Source: Paraburkholderia sp. PGU19 (GTDB taxonomy: Bacteria; Pseudomonadota; Gammaproteobacteria; Burkholderiales; Burkholderiaceae). From it: a DNA stretch of 64,000 nucleotides. The DNA lies in the NCBI RefSeq assembly GCF_013426915.1, contig NZ_AP023179.1, positions 3,162,001 through 3,226,000 of the forward strand. The letters run 5' to 3'. Positions 29,211 to 37,498 of the stretch are shown in pieces. The notes under the pieces are model-generated. The model was not told where the DNA came from. It searched no databases and saw only the letters and a list, made by a program, of their open reading frames with translations. Numbering within the stretch: position 1 is the first letter of the stretch; every line of letters starts with the position of its first letter. The translations under genes were made by a program, and so were the position numbers.

Positions 29211-29300
29211 GGGCCGAACCGCGGTTCCGAGGTTTCTGGCGATGGCTAGCGCCGGCGTCCGCTGTCCGTACTGCCCATTGCAGGAGTCTTTCGAACGCCT

Positions 29301-30149
29301 ATGAGCGACCTGAACACGCAGTCCGCGAAGTCCTTTCCCCACGCTGGTCCTTTCCGCGTCGCCGCGCTGCAGATGGTGAGCACGCCGGAGCGCGACCGCA
29401 ATCTCGCCGATGCCGACCGCCTGATCGCGCAAGCCGCCGCCGATGGCGCGCAGCTCGTCCTGCTGCCCGAGTACTTCTGCTTCATGGGCTACAAGGACAC
29501 CGACAAGCTCACCGTGCGCGAACCCTACGGCGACGGCCCGATCCAGCGCTTTCTCGCCGACGCCGCGCGCCGCCACAAGGTCTGGGTGATCGGCGGCACG
29601 CTACCTTTGACGGCGCCCGAAGAAACGCGCGTGCTGAACACGACGCTCGTGTTCGATCCGCAGGGCAACGAGGCCGCGCGCTACGACAAGATCCATCTGT
29701 TCAACTTCGAGAAAGGCGAAGAATCGTTCGACGAGGCGCGCACGATCCGCCCCGGCGACACCGTCCGCACGTTCGACGCGCCGTTCGGGCGCGTCGGCCT
29801 GTCCGTCTGCTACGATCTACGCTTTCCCGAGCTGTACCGGCGCATGGGCGACTGCGCGCTGATCGTCGTGCCGTCCGCCTTCACGTACACGACGGGCCGC
29901 GCGCACTGGGAAACGCTGCTGCGCGCGCGGGCCGTCGAGAACCAGTGCTATGTGCTCGCCGCCGCACAGGGCGGCAAGCATGAGAACGGCCGGCGCACGT
30001 GGGGCCACACCATGCTGATCGACCCGTGGGGCGAAATCATCGACGTGCGCGACGAAGGCGCGGGCGTCGTCGCGGGCAATATCGAGCGCTCACGTATCGA
30101 CGAAGTCCGGCAGAGTCTGCCGGCCTGGCGTCACCGCGTGCTCAGCTGA
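29301..30149 (+). CDS. Nitrilase-superfamily amidase (Nit1/Nit2-like, probable deaminated glutathione amidase)
   Basis: The 282-residue cytosolic enzyme has the complete Glu-Lys-Cys catalytic triad of the carbon-nitrogen hydrolase family. The Glu is in LVLLPEYFCFMGY, the Lys in RYDKIHLFNFEKGE and the Cys in GLSVCYDLRFPELYR. The GEESFDEARTIRPGD and ARAVENQCYVLAAAQGGKHENGRRTWGHTML segments are typical of the Nit1/Nit2 branch, which repairs deaminated glutathione or hydrolyses omega-amides. Its place between yhdP and tldD is conserved in proteobacteria. The exact substrate is inferred from the family. Confidence 0.88.
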   Translation: MSDLNTQSAKSFPHAGPFRVAALQMVSTPERDRNLADADRLIAQAAADGAQLVLLPEYFCFMGYKDTDKLTVREPYGDGPIQRFLADAARRHKVWVIGGTLPLTAPEETRVLNTTLVFDPQGNEAARYDKIHLFNFEKGEESFDEARTIRPGDTVRTFDAPFGRVGLSVCYDLRFPELYRRMGDCALIVVPSAFTYTTGRAHWETLLRARAVENQCYVLAAAQGGKHENGRRTWGHTMLIDPWGEIIDVRDEGAGVVAGNIERSRIDEVRQSLPAWRHRVLS

Positions 30150-30247
30150 TTACGTTTGACATGAACCGCACGTATTGAAAGTGCCGCCAACGTCACCCAT
30201 CTGACTGGCGTGCACCCACCGAATACCCTGAATCGAGCGAACTTCGC

Positions 30248-31714
30248 ATGAACATCATCGAACCCAGCATCCGTAATCTCGCGACGGCCAAAGACGTACT
30301 CCTCACGCCGTACGGCCTCGACGAAGGCGTGCTGACCCGCACGCTCGCAGAAATCTTCACGCATCGCGTCGACTACGCCGACCTCTACTTCCAGGCCACG
30401 CGCAGCGAAGCGTGGAGCCTCGAAGAAGGCATCGTCAAATCGGGCAGCTTCAGCATCGACCAGGGGGTCGGCGTGCGCGCCGTGTCGGGCGACCGCACGG
30501 CGTTCGCCTATTCGGACGATCTGTCGCCCGAAGCGATCCGCCAGGCCGCGATCGCCACGCGCGCGATCGCGAAAGCGGGCGGCGGCAAGCAGAAGATCAA
30601 GGCGGCATCGACGCTCACAGGCGTGTCCGGGCGCGATCTGTATCTGCCCTCCGACCCGTTGCATTCGCTCGACGCAACCGCGAAGGTCAAGCTGCTCGAG
30701 CGCATCGAACAGATGGCGCGCGGCCGCGATCCGCGCATCACGCAGGTGATGGCGGGCCTCGCGGGTGAATACGACGTCGTGCTGGTCGCGCGCAGCGACG
30801 GCGCGCTGGCGGCGGACATCCGTCCGCTCGTGCGCGTTTCGGTGACGGTGATCGCCGAGCAGAACGGTCGCCGCGAAATCGGCAGCGGCGGTGGCGGCGG
30901 ACGCTATGACTACGGCTATTTCACGGACGAACTCCTGTCGAAGTACGTCGACGACGCCGTGCACGCGGCTTTGGTGAATCTCGACGCGCGTCCGGCCCCG
31001 GCTGGCGCGATGACCGTCGTGCTCGGACCGGGCTGGCCCGGCGTGCTGCTGCACGAAGCGATCGGCCACGGTCTGGAAGGCGACTTCAACCGTAAGGGCT
31101 CGTCGGCATTCGCCGGACGCATCGGCGAGCAGGTTGCGGCGAAGGGCGTGACAGTGGTCGACGACGGCACGCTGCCGAACCGCCGCGGGTCGCTCAACAT
31201 CGACGACGAAGGCAACCCGACGCAGTGCACGACGCTGATCGAAGACGGCATCCTGAAGGGTTACATCCAGGACACGCTGAATGCGCGCCTGATGAAAATG
31301 CCCGTGACGGGCAACGCGCGCCGCGAATCGTACGCCGCACTGCCGATGCCGCGCATGACCAACACGTACATGCTCAACGGTGACAAAGACCCGCAGGAAA
31401 TCATCGCTTCCGTGAAGAACGGTCTGTATGCGGTGAACTTCGGCGGCGGCCAGGTCGATATCACGAACGGCAAGTTCGTGTTCTCGGCATCCGAGGCGTA
31501 CATGATCGAAAACGGCAAGATCACGTATCCCGTCAAGGGCGCGACGCTGATCGGCAGTGGCCCGGAGTCGCTCAAATATGTGAGCATGATCGGCAACGAC
31601 ATGTCGCTGGATACGGGCGTCGGCGTGTGCGGCAAGGAAGGCCAGAGCGTGCCCGTCGGCGTCGGTCAACCTACGCTGCGCATCGACAGGATGACGGTCG
31701 GCGGCACGGTGTGA
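30248..31714 (+). CDS. tldD: Metalloprotease TldD
   Basis: TldD forms a heterodimer with TldE (PmbA). The complex is a zinc protease that degrades unfolded peptides and processes peptides such as microcin B17 or the CcdA antitoxin. The 488-residue protein has the zinc motif [16 protein letters not shown] near residue 275 (HExxxH), preceded by [15 protein letters not shown], and a C-terminal [24 protein letters not shown] segment that holds further metal ligands in this family. No pmbA is present in the window, so the partner must lie elsewhere. A long hairpin follows the stop at 31728-31760. Confidence 0.96.
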   Translation: MNIIEPSIRNLATAKDVLLTPYGLDEGVLTRTLAEIFTHRVDYADLYFQATRSEAWSLEEGIVKSGSFSIDQGVGVRAVSGDRTAFAYSDDLSPEAIRQAAIATRAIAKAGGGKQKIKAASTLTGVSGRDLYLPSDPLHSLDATAKVKLLERIEQMARGRDPRITQVMAGLAGEYDVVLVARSDGALAADIRPLVRVSVTVIAEQNGRREIGSGGGGGRYDYGYFTDELLSKYVDDAVHAALVNLDARPAPAGAMTVVLGPGWPGVLLHEAIGHGLEGDFNRKGSSAFAGRIGEQVAAKGVTVVDDGTLPNRRGSLNIDDEGNPTQCTTLIEDGILKGYIQDTLNARLMKMPVTGNARRESYAALPMPRMTNTYMLNGDKDPQEIIASVKNGLYAVNFGGGQVDITNGKFVFSASEAYMIENGKITYPVKGATLIGSGPESLKYVSMIGNDMSLDTGVGVCGKEGQSVPVGVGQPTLRIDRMTVGGTV

Positions 31715-31727
31715 TTTTTTACGTCTC

Positions 31728-31760
31728 GCACGTTTCACGCGTCCCAAGCGTGAAACGTGC
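31728..31760 (+). terminator. Perfect 13-bp hairpin after tldD (probable terminator)
   Basis: GCACGTTTCACGC (31728-31740) and GCGTGAAACGTGC (31748-31760) are perfect inverted arms around a 7-nt loop, 13 bases after the tldD stop. The following DNA (GGATTTTCC, then ATTTTT) is only moderately T-rich. It separates tldD from the aroG promoter at 31790. A protein-binding dyad is an alternative. Confidence 0.55.
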
Positions 31761-31789
31761 GGATTTTCCGCATTTTTGGTGCCCGCAGC

Positions 31790-31819
31790 TTGCCAGCCGA
31801 GCAAACCTCGGGTTATAAA
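31790..31819 (+). promoter_or_regulatory. Sigma-70-like promoter of the aroG leader
   Basis: TTGCCA (31790-31795) and TATAAA (31814-31819) are separated by 18 bases, with four and five matches to consensus. Transcription would start near 31826, about 32 bases before the leader ORF and 160 bases before the end of the attenuator. Confidence 0.6.
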
Positions 31820-31857
31820 GGCAATCAACCTTTTTGACGAGCCATCCCATTTTCGCC

Positions 31858-31926
31858 ATGTCCGCCAAGTTTTATTTTTATTTCTTTTGGGCATCTCAGA
31901 CCGCTGGCGGATCGAGAGGGGTGTGA
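31858..31926 (+). CDS. aroG leader peptide (22 aa, seven consecutive aromatic codons)
   Basis: The ORF starts with ATG at 31858 and ends with TGA at 31926. Residues 5-11 are FYFYFFW, encoded by TTT TAT TTT TAT TTC TTT TGG; the peptide opens MSAK and ends ASQTAGGSRGV. A run of codons for the regulated amino acids is the hallmark of attenuator leader peptides, and here all three aromatic amino acids are represented upstream of DAHP synthase. It lies between a good promoter and an intrinsic terminator, and its codons overlap RNA segments 1 and 2 of the attenuator. No strong ribosome binding site is visible, which is the weakest point; an in-frame TTG at 31834 is an alternative start. Confidence 0.75.
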   Translation: MSAKFYFYFFWASQTAGGSRGV

Positions 31927-31985
31927 ACGTACATAGGCACCCAGAATTCCCGAAAAAACCGCCAGCGAGTCTGGCGGTTTTTTTT
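31861..31985 (+). promoter_or_regulatory. Transcription attenuator of aroG (segments 1-4)
   Basis: Four segments can pair in mutually exclusive ways. Segment 1, TCCGCCA (31861-31867), pairs with TGGCGGA (31905-31911). Segment 2, CGCTGGCGG (31902-31910), pairs perfectly over 9 bp with segment 3, CCGCCAGCG (31959-31967). Segment 3, CCGCCAG (31959-31965), pairs with segment 4, CTGGCGG (31971-31977), to form a terminator. Stalling on the aromatic codons would cover segment 1 and leave 2:3, the antiterminator; smooth translation to the stop at 31926 would cover segment 2 and allow the terminator. The mechanism is inferred from this geometry. Confidence 0.75.
31953..31985 (+). terminator. Intrinsic terminator within the aroG leader
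   Basis: AAAAAACCGCCAG (31953-31965) pairs with CTGGCGGTTTTTT (31971-31983) around CGAGT, and the T-tract runs to 31985. It lies 115 bases before the aroG start codon and is the termination arm of the attenuator. Confidence 0.9.
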
Positions 31986-32100
31986 CGTCCCTAACAACTT
32001 TGACTGTGACCTTTTTAGCCTGTTGACCTGTTCGCTGCGGCGCCGTCGTCAGATAGCAGACCGCTCGAACCGCGCTACTAAACGAATCGAGGAGAAACCC

Positions 32101-33174
32101 ATGCCCCCGCACAATACCGACGATGTCCGCATCCGCGAATTGAAAGAACTGACGCCGCCCGCGCACCTGATCCGCGAATTCCCGTGCGACGAGAAGGTGT
32201 CGGACCTGATCTTCAACGCGCGCCAGTCGATGCATCGGATCCTGCACGGCATGGACGACCGTCTGATCGTCATCATCGGGCCGTGCTCGATTCACGACCC
32301 GAAGGCCGCGATGGAATACGCCGGCCGCCTGATCGAGCAGCGCAAGCGCTTCGCTGGCGAACTGGAAGTCGTGATGCGCGTGTACTTCGAAAAGCCGCGC
32401 ACGACGGTGGGCTGGAAGGGCCTCATCAACGACCCGTACATGGACAACAGCTTCAAGATCAACGACGGCCTGCGCGCCGCGCGCGAACTGCTGGTGAAGA
32501 TCAACGAGCTGGGGCTGCCCGCCGGCACCGAATACCTCGACATGATCAGCCCGCAGTACATCGCCGATCTGATCTCGTGGGGCGCGATCGGCGCGCGCAC
32601 GACGGAGTCCCAGGTGCATCGTGAACTCGCGTCGGGCCTGTCGTGTCCCGTCGGCTTCAAGAACGGCACCGACGGCAACGTGAAGATCGCCGTCGACGCG
32701 ATCAAGGCGGCATCGCAGCCGCACCATTTCCTGTCGGTGACCAAGGGTGGCCATTCGGCCATCGTCTCGACGGCAGGCAATGAGGACTGCCATATCATCC
32801 TGCGCGGCGGCAAGACGACGAACTACGACGCCGACAGCGTGAACGCCGCGTGCAGCGACATCGGCAAGGCCGGCCTTGCCGCGCGCCTGATGATCGACGC
32901 GAGCCACGCCAACAGCTCGAAGAAGCACGAGAACCAGATTCCCGTGTGCGCGGATATCGGCCGCCAGATCGCGGCGGGTGACGAGCGCATCGTCGGCGTG
33001 ATGGTCGAATCGCATCTGGTCGCAGGCCGTCAGGATCTGCAGGAAGGCTGCGAGTTGACCTACGGCCAGAGCGTCACGGACGCCTGCATCGGCTGGGACG
33101 ACAGCATCGGCGTGCTGGAAGGTCTCGCGGACGCCGTCAAGCAGCGCCGCATTGCGCGCGGCAGCGGCAACTGA
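32101..33174 (+). CDS. aroG: 3-deoxy-7-phosphoheptulonate (DAHP) synthase, class I
   Basis: DAHP synthase condenses phosphoenolpyruvate with erythrose 4-phosphate, the entry reaction of the shikimate pathway. The ATG at 32101 follows GGAG at 32091-32094 and gives 357 residues, close to E. coli AroG. Motifs include IGPCSIHDPKAAMEYA, the GAIGARTTESQVHRELASGL segment, PVGFKNGTDGNVKIAVDAI and IDASHANSSKKHENQ. Class I enzymes of the AroF/G/H group are normally feedback-inhibited by an aromatic amino acid; which one cannot be read here. The upstream attenuator suggests additional transcriptional control. A terminator follows at 33204-33232. Confidence 0.95.
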   Translation: MPPHNTDDVRIRELKELTPPAHLIREFPCDEKVSDLIFNARQSMHRILHGMDDRLIVIIGPCSIHDPKAAMEYAGRLIEQRKRFAGELEVVMRVYFEKPRTTVGWKGLINDPYMDNSFKINDGLRAARELLVKINELGLPAGTEYLDMISPQYIADLISWGAIGARTTESQVHRELASGLSCPVGFKNGTDGNVKIAVDAIKAASQPHHFLSVTKGGHSAIVSTAGNEDCHIILRGGKTTNYDADSVNAACSDIGKAGLAARLMIDASHANSSKKHENQIPVCADIGRQIAAGDERIVGVMVESHLVAGRQDLQEGCELTYGQSVTDACIGWDDSIGVLEGLADAVKQRRIARGSGN

Positions 33175-33203
33175 ACGCCGCGCGTCCCTCCTGCGCACAT
33201 TGT

Positions 33204-33232
33204 GCCCGGCTCATGCAGCCGGGCTTTTTTTT
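33204..33232 (+). terminator. Intrinsic terminator after aroG
   Basis: GCCCGGCT (33204-33211) pairs with AGCCGGGC (33217-33224) around CATGC and is followed by eight T residues. It lies 29 bases after the aroG stop. Confidence 0.9.
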
Positions 33233-33372
33233 GGCCATTCGGCCGAATCGCGCATCATGGGGACTTTCTGTACGTTCGAATCTCGTATCGATGTTCGCGA
33301 ACGAGCGTTGATCTCTCCTTTCCAGATGAGCCACGCCGCCAAGCGGGCTTCCAGGAAGGCGCCTTTCGCGTG

Positions 33373-33573
33373 ATGTACGTCGCCATTTTTGTCGAAACCG
33401 TACATGCACCGCGCTGCATCCAGAAACAGACGCAGGCTACAAGCTGGCATGACGGGGAAATCACCGACGCGCGCGACCGCGCCGTCGTCATGGAGACGGC
33501 CAAGTTCACTATCGACACGCTTGTCGAAATGATGAGCCGTATCGGTAAGCCTGTGACGCTTGCGGTCGGTTGA
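33373..33573 (+). CDS. Small uncharacterised protein (66 aa)
   Basis: The ORF starts at ATG 33373 (or the adjacent GTG at 33370, which is better spaced from AGGAAGG at 33353-33359). The product opens MYVAIFVETVHAPRC, has a polar middle with a TSWHDGEITDARDRAV segment, and ends in a helix-like stretch FTIDTLVEMMSRIGKP. There is no signal peptide or recognised domain. It lies between the aroG terminator and the convergent adenosyltransferase gene (21-bp gap). Composition looks like a real soluble protein, but conservation is untested. The 140 bases between the terminator and this ORF show nothing else. Confidence 0.5.
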   Translation: MYVAIFVETVHAPRCIQKQTQATSWHDGEITDARDRAVVMETAKFTIDTLVEMMSRIGKPVTLAVG

Positions 33574-33594
33574 GCGTCGTTGCAGGTCGCACCG

Positions 33595-34173
33595 CTATTC
33601 GCCGCGCTGCGTGTCCGGCCCGTTCGCGCCGCGGTCGTGCCGCCATAGCACGTCGGCGCCGCCGTCCACGCGGTTCAGCACGCGTGCCAGCACGAACAGC
33701 AGATCGGACAGCCGGTTCACATACCGGCGCGGCGCATCGTTGATCGCCTCGACAGCGCCGAGCGCGACGATCGCGCGTTCCGCGCGCCGGCAGACGGTGC
33801 GGCACACATGCGCAAGCGAAGCGGCGCGCGTGCCTGCCGGCAAAATGAACTCCTTGAGCGGCGGCAGCGTCGCGTTGTGTTCGGCAAGCCAGGCATCGAG
33901 TTGCGCGAGATGGGTATCGGCAATCATCGAATGGCCCGGGATGCATAGTTCGCCGCCGAGATCGAACAGATCGTGCTGGATCGACGTGAGCGCGGCGCGG
34001 ACATCGTCGGGCAAGGTTTCGCACAGCAGCACGCCGATATTCGAATTCAGTTCATCGACGTCGCCGATTGCGGCAATGCGCGCGTCGTCCTTGCGCACAC
34101 GCTTGCCGTCGCCGAGACCTGTGGTGCCGTCGTCGCCCGTGCGCGTCGCGATCTTGCTCAAGCGGTTGCCCAT
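33595..34173 (-). CDS. Cob(I)yrinic acid a,c-diamide / cob(I)alamin adenosyltransferase, PduO type
   Basis: The enzyme transfers the adenosyl group of ATP to cob(I)alamin, making coenzyme B12. The 192-residue product has the PduO-family ATP-binding N terminus KIATRTGDDGTTGLGDGKRV, the AAIGDVDELNSNIGVLL helix, the CRRAERAIVAL segment and the C-terminal RYVNRLSDLLFVLARVLNR signature. It has no further domain, so it is the short stand-alone form. It is transcribed toward the small ORF at 33373 and away from the FAD oxidase at 34367. No cobalamin riboswitch was recognised upstream. Confidence 0.92.
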   Translation of the reverse strand: MGNRLSKIATRTGDDGTTGLGDGKRVRKDDARIAAIGDVDELNSNIGVLLCETLPDDVRAALTSIQHDLFDLGGELCIPGHSMIADTHLAQLDAWLAEHNATLPPLKEFILPAGTRAASLAHVCRTVCRRAERAIVALGAVEAINDAPRRYVNRLSDLLFVLARVLNRVDGGADVLWRHDRGANGPDTQRGE

Positions 34174-34366
34174 GATGTCCGTGTCCTCATAATGTTCCGC
34201 GATGCATCCGTCCGGATATATCGCAACATGCCGTTCAGCTTCGATCCATTATAAGGATGATGGGGCTAACCCTTGCCGCGCCGTCTGCACGCATGACGCC
34301 GCGCCACCCGTCGATGGGCGTAAAATGGGCATCAACCATCAGAATATTCGCCAACAGGAGACGCAG

Positions 34367-35779
34367 GTGAACCATCCCGTGCCGCCCGCCCCCGTGCGCC
34401 GCCCCTTTCCTCCTGAACTTCTCACTGCGCTCAAGTCGGCATTCGGCGAACGTGTATCCACGTCCGAAGCCGTCCGAACCCATCACGGCCGCGACGAGTC
34501 GCCATTCGATCCGCAACTGCCCGACGCCGTCGTCTTCGCGCACAGCACAGAAGACGTACAGAGCATCGTCAAGCTGTGCGGTCAATACGACGTGCCCATC
34601 ATTCCGTATGGCAACGGTTCTTCGCTCGAAGGCCATCTGCTCGCCGTGCAAGGCGGCGTGTCGATCGATCTCTCGGGAATGAACCGCGTGCTGTCGATCA
34701 ACGCGGAAGATCTGACCGTCACCGTCGAGCCCGGCATTTCGCGTAAACAGTTGAACGAAGCGTTGCGGGACACAGGTCTGTTCTTCCCGATCGACCCCGG
34801 CGCCGATGCGAGCATCGGCGGGATGTCGGCGACGCGCGCGTCGGGCACGAACGCCGTGCGCTACGGCACGATGCGCGAAAACGTACTCGGCCTGACCGTC
34901 GTGCTCGCGGATGGCCGCGTGACCCAGACAGGCACGCGCGCGCGCAAGTCGTCGGCGGGCTACGACCTCACGCGCCTGTTCGTCGGCTCGGAAGGCACGC
35001 TCGGCGTCATCACGGAAATCACCGTGCGCCTGTACCCGCAGCCGGAAGCAGTATCGGCGGCTGTCTGCACGTTCCCTTCAATGGGCGATGCCGTGCGCGC
35101 GGTGATCGAAACCATCCAGATCGGCGTGCCGATCGCGCGCGTCGAGTTCGTCGATTCGCTCGCCGTCCGCTCGATCAACCGTCATTCGAACCTGACGCTG
35201 CGCGAAGCGCCCACGCTGTTCTTCGAGTTTCACGGCACGGAAGCCGGCGTGAAGGAACAAGCTGAGTTGGTACAGGAAATCGCCGCGCAGAATAGCGGCG
35301 AAGGCTTCGAGTGGGCAACGCGTCCGGAAGACCGCAGCCGTCTGTGGAACGCGCGTCACAACGCGTACTTTGCGATGCTGCAACTCAAGCCCGGCAGCCG
35401 CGCCGTCACCACCGACGTTTGCGTGCCCATCTCGCGGCTCGCCGAATGCGTGGTCGAAACGGAAGAAGATCTGAAAGCCTCGCCGCTGCCCTGCCCGATC
35501 GTCGGGCACGTCGGCGACGGCAACTTCCACGTCGCGATGCTGATCGACCCGAACAAGCCTGAAGAACTGGAGGAAGCGGAGCGCCTGAATCATCGCATCG
35601 TGCAGCGCGCGCTGCGCATGGACGGCACCTGCACGGGCGAACATGGCGTGGGCCTGCACAAGATGGGCTTTCTGGTCGAAGAACATGGCCCCGTTGCTGT
35701 CGACGTGATGCGCTCGATCAAGCATTCGCTCGATCCGCGCAACCTGATGAATCCGGGCAAGATCTTTACGTGGGCCTAG
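34367..35779 (+). CDS. FAD-binding oxidase, D-lactate dehydrogenase (cytochrome)/glycolate oxidase type
   Basis: A 470-residue flavoprotein of the VAO/PCMH family. The FAD domain covers about residues 40-220 (VPIIPYGNGSSLEGHLLAV, the GADASIGGMSATRASGTNAVRYG segment, and LFVGSEGTLGVITEITVRLYP). The C-terminal cap domain ends with PIVGHVGDGNFHVAML and the GTCTGEHGVGLHKMGFL signature. GTG at 34367 is the start because CAGGAG sits 6 bases upstream; the upstream extension is unconserved. It precedes glcD by 70 bases. The family oxidises D-2-hydroxy acids; D-lactate is the likeliest substrate, judged by resemblance to Dld-type enzymes. Confidence 0.85.
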   Translation: MNHPVPPAPVRRPFPPELLTALKSAFGERVSTSEAVRTHHGRDESPFDPQLPDAVVFAHSTEDVQSIVKLCGQYDVPIIPYGNGSSLEGHLLAVQGGVSIDLSGMNRVLSINAEDLTVTVEPGISRKQLNEALRDTGLFFPIDPGADASIGGMSATRASGTNAVRYGTMRENVLGLTVVLADGRVTQTGTRARKSSAGYDLTRLFVGSEGTLGVITEITVRLYPQPEAVSAAVCTFPSMGDAVRAVIETIQIGVPIARVEFVDSLAVRSINRHSNLTLREAPTLFFEFHGTEAGVKEQAELVQEIAAQNSGEGFEWATRPEDRSRLWNARHNAYFAMLQLKPGSRAVTTDVCVPISRLAECVVETEEDLKASPLPCPIVGHVGDGNFHVAMLIDPNKPEELEEAERLNHRIVQRALRMDGTCTGEHGVGLHKMGFLVEEHGPVAVDVMRSIKHSLDPRNLMNPGKIFTWA

Positions 35780-35849
35780 GCCAGGCGTAACCGTAGAGCT
35801 GGCTGCGCAGCGCAACGACGCGCGCGGCCGTCGATGGAGGAGACATTCC

Positions 35850-37355
35850 ATGAACGCACCCGGCGAGCTGTCCCCCGAGCTTTCGCCCGAGATGCTTGCG
35901 CAACGTCAGCGCGAAGTCGTGCAGGCGTTGATGGCCGTGCTGCCAACGCATTGCCTTTTGTATCGTGAGGAAGACACTGTCGCGTACGAGTGCGACGGTC
36001 TTGCCGCATATCGGCGCTTGCCGCTGGCCGTCGCGTTGCCCGAGACGGAATCGCAGGTGCAGCGCATCGTGCAGATCTGCCACCGGTTGAACGTGCCGAT
36101 CGTGCCGCGCGGCGCGGGCACGAGCCTGTCGGGCGGCGCGATGCCGATCCGGCATGGCGTCGTCGTGTCGCTCGCGCGCTTTCGCAAGATCATCGAAGTC
36201 GACCCGTATGCCCGCACGGCGACCGTGCAGCCAGGCGTGCGCAACCTGTCGATCTCGGAAGCGGCCGCGCCTTACGGCCTTTACTATGCGCCCGACCCTT
36301 CGTCGCAGATCGCCTGCACGATCGGCGGCAATGTCGCGGAAAATTCCGGCGGCGTGCACTGCCTGAAGTACGGACTGACCGTCCATAACGTGATGCGCGT
36401 GCGCGCGGTCACGATGGAAGGCGAGATCGTCGAGTTCGGCTCGCTCAGCCCGGACGCCCCGGGCCTCGATCTGCTCGCTGTCGTGATCGGCAGTGAAGGT
36501 ATGTTCGCGATCGTCACGGAAGTCACCGTCAAGCTGATTCCCAAGCCGCAGGCCTCGCAGGTCATCATGGCGAGTTTCGACGATGTCGTGAAAGGCGGCG
36601 ACGCCGTCGCGGGCATCATCGCCGCGGGCATCATCCCCGCCGGACTGGAGATGATGGACAAGCCAGCCACGCGCGCCGTCGAGGAATTCGTGCAAGCAGG
36701 TTACGACCTCGACGCGGCGGCCATCCTGCTGTGCGAGTCGGACGGCACGCCCGAGGAAGTGAGCGAAGAAATCGTCCGGATGACGGCCGTGTTGCGCGAG
36801 CATGGCGCCACGCGCATCCAGATTTCGCGCACGGAGGCCGAGCGGCTGCGCTTCTGGTCGGGCCGCAAGAATGCGTTCCCGGCCGCCGGCCGTATTTCGC
36901 CCGACTACTACTGCATGGACGGCACCGTGCCGCGCCGCAGCATCGGGCCGCTGCTCGCGCGCATCGAAGAGATGGAAAAGAAGTACAACCTGCGCTGCAT
37001 CAACGTGTTCCATGCGGGCGACGGCAACATGCATCCGCTGATCCTGTTCAACGGCAACGATCTCGACGAGTGGCACCGCGCCGAGGCATTCGGCTGCGAC
37101 ATTCTCGAAACATGCGTCGAACTGGGTGGAACGGTGACGGGCGAGCATGGCGTGGGCATCGAGAAAATCAATTCGATGTGCGTGCAGTTTTCGCCGGAAG
37201 AACGCGATGCGTTCCACGCGGTCAAGCGCGCCTTCGATCCCGCCTGCCTGCTCAATCCCGACAAGGGCATCCCGACGCGCGCCCGCTGCGCCGAGTACGG
37301 CAAGATGCATGTGCGCGGAGGGCTGCTGCCTCACCCTGATCTGCCTCGTTTTTGA
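35850..37355 (+). CDS. glcD: Glycolate oxidase subunit GlcD
   Basis: GlcD is the FAD subunit of the three-part glycolate oxidase that converts glycolate to glyoxylate. The 501-residue protein shows VPIVPRGAGTSLSGGAMP, the DPSSQIACTIGGNVAENSGG FAD-binding stretch, VIGSEGMFAIVTEVTVKL, the CINVFHAGDGNMHPLILF segment and TGEHGVGIEKI near the C terminus. It is followed by glcE (143-bp gap) and glcF, completing the enzyme. GGAGGAG precedes the ATG. No GlcC-type regulator or malate synthase is present here. Confidence 0.95.
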   Translation: MNAPGELSPELSPEMLAQRQREVVQALMAVLPTHCLLYREEDTVAYECDGLAAYRRLPLAVALPETESQVQRIVQICHRLNVPIVPRGAGTSLSGGAMPIRHGVVVSLARFRKIIEVDPYARTATVQPGVRNLSISEAAAPYGLYYAPDPSSQIACTIGGNVAENSGGVHCLKYGLTVHNVMRVRAVTMEGEIVEFGSLSPDAPGLDLLAVVIGSEGMFAIVTEVTVKLIPKPQASQVIMASFDDVVKGGDAVAGIIAAGIIPAGLEMMDKPATRAVEEFVQAGYDLDAAAILLCESDGTPEEVSEEIVRMTAVLREHGATRIQISRTEAERLRFWSGRKNAFPAAGRISPDYYCMDGTVPRRSIGPLLARIEEMEKKYNLRCINVFHAGDGNMHPLILFNGNDLDEWHRAEAFGCDILETCVELGGTVTGEHGVGIEKINSMCVQFSPEERDAFHAVKRAFDPACLLNPDKGIPTRARCAEYGKMHVRGGLLPHPDLPRF

Positions 37356-37442
37356 GCACCTTCTTGCGCTGCCGGACCATGCTCGCGATGAACCGAGATA
37401 ACGCATAAGCGCAGCAGTAGTTTTATACGGGTCCGAACCGGG

Positions 37443-37470
37443 TTGCGAGCGCGGCTTGCCTCGGTACAAT
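37443..37470 (+). promoter_or_regulatory. Sigma-70-like promoter of glcE-glcF
   Basis: TTGCGA (37443-37448) and TACAAT (37465-37470) are separated by 16 bases. The start codon of glcE lies 29 bases after the -10 box. It suggests that glcEF can be expressed apart from glcD. Confidence 0.45.
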
Positions 37471-37498
37471 CGAAAGCACTACAACGAAGCAACGCACT

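Noticed and set aside
30131..31894. 587-codon minus-strand frame opposite tldD
   Set aside because: Antisense shadow of tldD. It also crosses the aroG promoter and leader, which makes it still less plausible.
33574..34366. Cobalamin riboswitch controlling the adenosyltransferase gene
   Set aside because: The 193-bp upstream region lacks a B12-box-like sequence that I could recognise.
35766..37469. 567-codon minus-strand frame opposite glcD
   Set aside because: Antisense shadow; glcD has full FAD-oxidase motifs.
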